Assembly (NCBI GenBank): GCA_002731665.1
Contig: PCCJ01000011.1
Span: 1-7,714, forward strand
DNA: 7,714 nt
Source of the DNA: Actinomycetota bacterium
Lineage (GTDB): Bacteria > Actinomycetota > Acidimicrobiia > Acidimicrobiales > Poriferisodaliceae
Direction of reading: 5' to 3'
Made by a program: the position numbers and the translations under genes. This document shows, one piece after another, positions 6,141 to 7,714 of the stretch. Within the stretch, counting starts at the first letter, position 1. Every line of letters begins with the position of its first letter. The notes below the pieces were generated by a model, which did no database searches, was not told the origin of the DNA, and was given only the letters and a program-made list of their open reading frames with translations.

Positions 6141-7714
6141 TTGAAGCGATACTCCCCTACACGCTGCAGCCTGAATCCAAGATCTACAGCGGGGCCATCT
6201 CTTCGAGTACTTGTAAAGCTAATTGGCACCGGTGTTGAGTCAGATTTCTTGGGGTCGACTGAGTCGGCCATGATTCCGGCTAGTTGCTGATTTCGGCCGA
6301 GCCATGCGTAGCTAATTACGGTCTCGAAGTTCTTGAATTTAACTACACGAACACCACCAGTCGCTCGACCTTTGGCGGGCACTTCAGATATGTCGGTTAC
6401 TTTACATGTGCCTTCATCTGTCACGACAACTACGACTGTCGAAAATTCCACTTTCCCTGCTGATAGAACAAAGCAACCGGTTTTAAGCTTCATTCCTGAA
6501 ACGCCCGATGCTCCTGGGCCCTGAATTGGCACTCCAGCTACGGCAGTTCGTAGTACCTGCCCATCTGAAGCGGCAAGTGCCAGTTCTGCACTTTCTTCGG
6601 CTTCAAACGCAGATACAACGTTGTCATTTTGCCTTAAATTTATTATGGAATTCCCGCTGCGCGTGCGTAACAAGTCGGCAGCACTAACTCGTTTCACCAC
6701 GCCCTGTCGCGTCACTAGAACTGTTTCGCTATTTCCAATCGTGGATAATCCGACGACTGCTTCGCCGCGACTCAATGAAAACATTTCGGCACAGGATGCT
6801 CCGCGACTTCCGCGGAACATCTCCGGAATTTCACTAGCGCGAACGCTAAGTAGTCTACCTTTGTTGGTTACAGCAAGGATCGGCTCCACCGTCGAGACTT
6901 CTAAAGAGGCTGTCAGAACATCATGGCGACCTGGCTTAGCTGTGAATGAGTCATCTGGAGAGAAACGGCCTATCAGACCTGAGGATGACAAGGTCACTAA
7001 CGTAATCTCTTGCTTTGCAATGTCTTGAGTAATCAGCTCAGTCTGAACGACTTCATCGTCAATTGAGACGATGTCTTCAATTCTAACGATCTTGGTTCTG
7101 CGCGTTTCTCCAAATTCCCCGGCAATGAAGTCAAGTTCTTCGCTAACAATTTTTCGGCGACGGTGCTCAGAATTAAGCACGAGTAGGTAAGCCTTAATGG
7201 ACTCCTGAAGTTCTGCGAGCTCAATACGTAGCTTGTCAACTTCTAAAGCGGTTAGCCGCCGCAACTGCATATCTAGTATGTGGTTTGCTTGAATCTCGGA
7301 TAGTTTTAGTTCCTGGATGAGCTCCGAACGCGCAGTCGGCACATCCGCAGCGCTTCTTATTATTCGAATTACTTTGTCTATGTTGTCTAAAGCGATTAGC
7401 AATCCAACGACAATATGCTCGCGTTCTTGCGCTCTTCTAAGTCTGTATTCGGTTCGCTTCGTTATTACCTCGAGCCGATGGTCAATGAAGTGCTGGCACA
7501 GTGAACGCAGCCCTAGAGTCGAAGGGACTCCCGATACTAAAGCGACATTATTAATTCCGAAACTTTCTTCCATCGGGGTTAAGCGATACAAGGTGTTCAA
7601 TAGTTTATGGGGCCCAACTCCCGACTTACATTCGATTACCAGGCGTAGTCCGTGATTCCGATCGGATAAATCGTTGACCGCTGCTACACCATCGAGTCTT
7701 CCCTTATTTACAAG
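6137..7714 (-). CDS. parC: DNA topoisomerase IV subunit A, N-terminus cut by window edge
   Basis: The frame is open to the right edge, giving 525 visible residues; the catalytic tyrosine and winged-helix domain lie outside the window. The visible part starts in the tower region (DLSDRNHGLRLVIECK, residues 15-30), then LYRLTPMEESFGINNVAL, the C-gate coiled coil (EVITKRTEYRLRRAQER, then ILDMQLRRLTALE), and a C-terminal beta-pinwheel. The pinwheel shows repeats of the form VTxxG: LVTLSSSG, LAVTNKG, LVTRQG, LAASDG and VVTDEG, so at least five blades. The canonical GyrA box (QRRGGKG) is absent; the nearest segment is FRGSRGAS (6794-6817). This favours ParC, a decatenase, over GyrA, which needs the box for negative supercoiling. 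Do not read the TTG at 7600 as the start: coding continues upstream with clear homology. The stop overlaps the parE start by 4 nt. Confidence 0.92.
   Translation of the reverse strand, partial: LVNKGRLDGVAAVNDLSDRNHGLRLVIECKSGVGPHKLLNTLYRLTPMEESFGINNVALVSGVPSTLGLRSLCQHFIDHRLEVITKRTEYRLRRAQEREHIVVGLLIALDNIDKVIRIIRSAADVPTARSELIQELKLSEIQANHILDMQLRRLTALEVDKLRIELAELQESIKAYLLVLNSEHRRRKIVSEELDFIAGEFGETRRTKIVRIEDIVSIDDEVVQTELITQDIAKQEITLVTLSSSGLIGRFSPDDSFTAKPGRHDVLTASLEVSTVEPILAVTNKGRLLSVRASEIPEMFRGSRGASCAEMFSLSRGEAVVGLSTIGNSETVLVTRQGVVKRVSAADLLRTRSGNSIINLRQNDNVVSAFEAEESAELALAASDGQVLRTAVAGVPIQGPGASGVSGMKLKTGCFVLSAGKVEFSTVVVVVTDEGTCKVTDISEVPAKGRATGGVRVVKFKNFETVISYAWLGRNQQLAGIMADSVDPKKSDSTPVPISFTSTRRDGPAVDLGFRLQRVGEYRFK
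6152..6158 (-). promoter_or_regulatory. Shine-Dalgarno of parE inside parC
   Basis: AGGGGAG on the minus strand lies 11 nt before the parE ATG at 6140, inside the last codons of parC. It decides the choice of ATG 6140 over ATG 6125. Confidence 0.6.

Noticed and set aside
7598..7600. TTG as the start codon of the topoisomerase A subunit
   Set aside because: The frame continues upstream to the edge with typical family sequence (DLSDRNHGLRLVIE), so the gene is truncated by the window rather than starting here.
7317..7655. 112-codon plus-strand open frame near the right edge
   Set aside because: It lies opposite parC, whose coding frame is continuous and conserved through the same bases.
4083..7714. 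gyrB-gyrA pair
   Set aside because: Subunit A lacks a canonical GyrA box and subunit B resembles actinobacterial ParE; without the rest of the genome gyrase cannot be fully excluded, but parE/parC is the better call.
1..7714. Defence system, CRISPR array, phage or biosynthetic cluster
   Set aside because: No repeat-spacer pattern, nuclease, toxin-antitoxin pair, phage structural gene or biosynthetic core gene is visible in either strand.

Overview
The window looks like a chromosomal piece of an uncultured, probably marine actinobacterium. This placement is an inference. It rests on three things: an actinobacterial-style second type IIA topoisomerase (the ParE stretch GGKFGTGAYGASGGLHGVG), a PWWR-type alkyltransferase-like protein, and the mix of a DUF2889 protein, a D-aminoacylase-type amidohydrolase and an SDR. 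Acidimicrobiia-like is my best guess, but no rRNA or other definitive marker is present. Genes are tightly packed except for one gap of about 550 bp.

Layout, left to right. (1) Positions 1-440, minus: a DUF2889 protein with an intact N-terminus, cut by the left edge, starting at GTG; the ORF list misses it. (2) 545-2281, minus: a 578-aa amidohydrolase of the N-acyl-D-amino-acid deacylase type, upstream of the DUF2889 gene on the same strand. (3) 2282-2353: a short divergent intergenic region with back-to-back -10-like elements. (4) 2354-2644, plus: a 96-aa alkyltransferase-like (ATL/MGMT-fold) protein whose acceptor cysteine and the following histidine are both tryptophan. (5) 2645-3196: the only long non-genic gap. 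It carries a possible IS5-type transposase remnant around 2939-3073. (6) 3197-4060, plus: a complete classical SDR oxidoreductase. (7) 4083-6140 and 6137-7714, both minus: complete parE, and parC cut by the right edge. They overlap by 4 nt (ATGA), with parC upstream of parE.

Functional picture. The right half is a core operon for a topoisomerase IV-like enzyme, which decatenates chromosomes and relaxes supercoils. The left half is accessory or metabolic: turnover of acylated D-amino acids or related amides, an SDR of unknown substrate, a DNA alkylation-damage sensor, and a protein of unknown function. No CRISPR array, tRNA, rRNA, phage module or clear novel multi-gene system is visible. The points worth a second look are the transposase relic, the double-tryptophan ATL motif, the altered metal-ligand motif in the amidohydrolase, and a possible leaderless GTG start for the DUF2889 gene.
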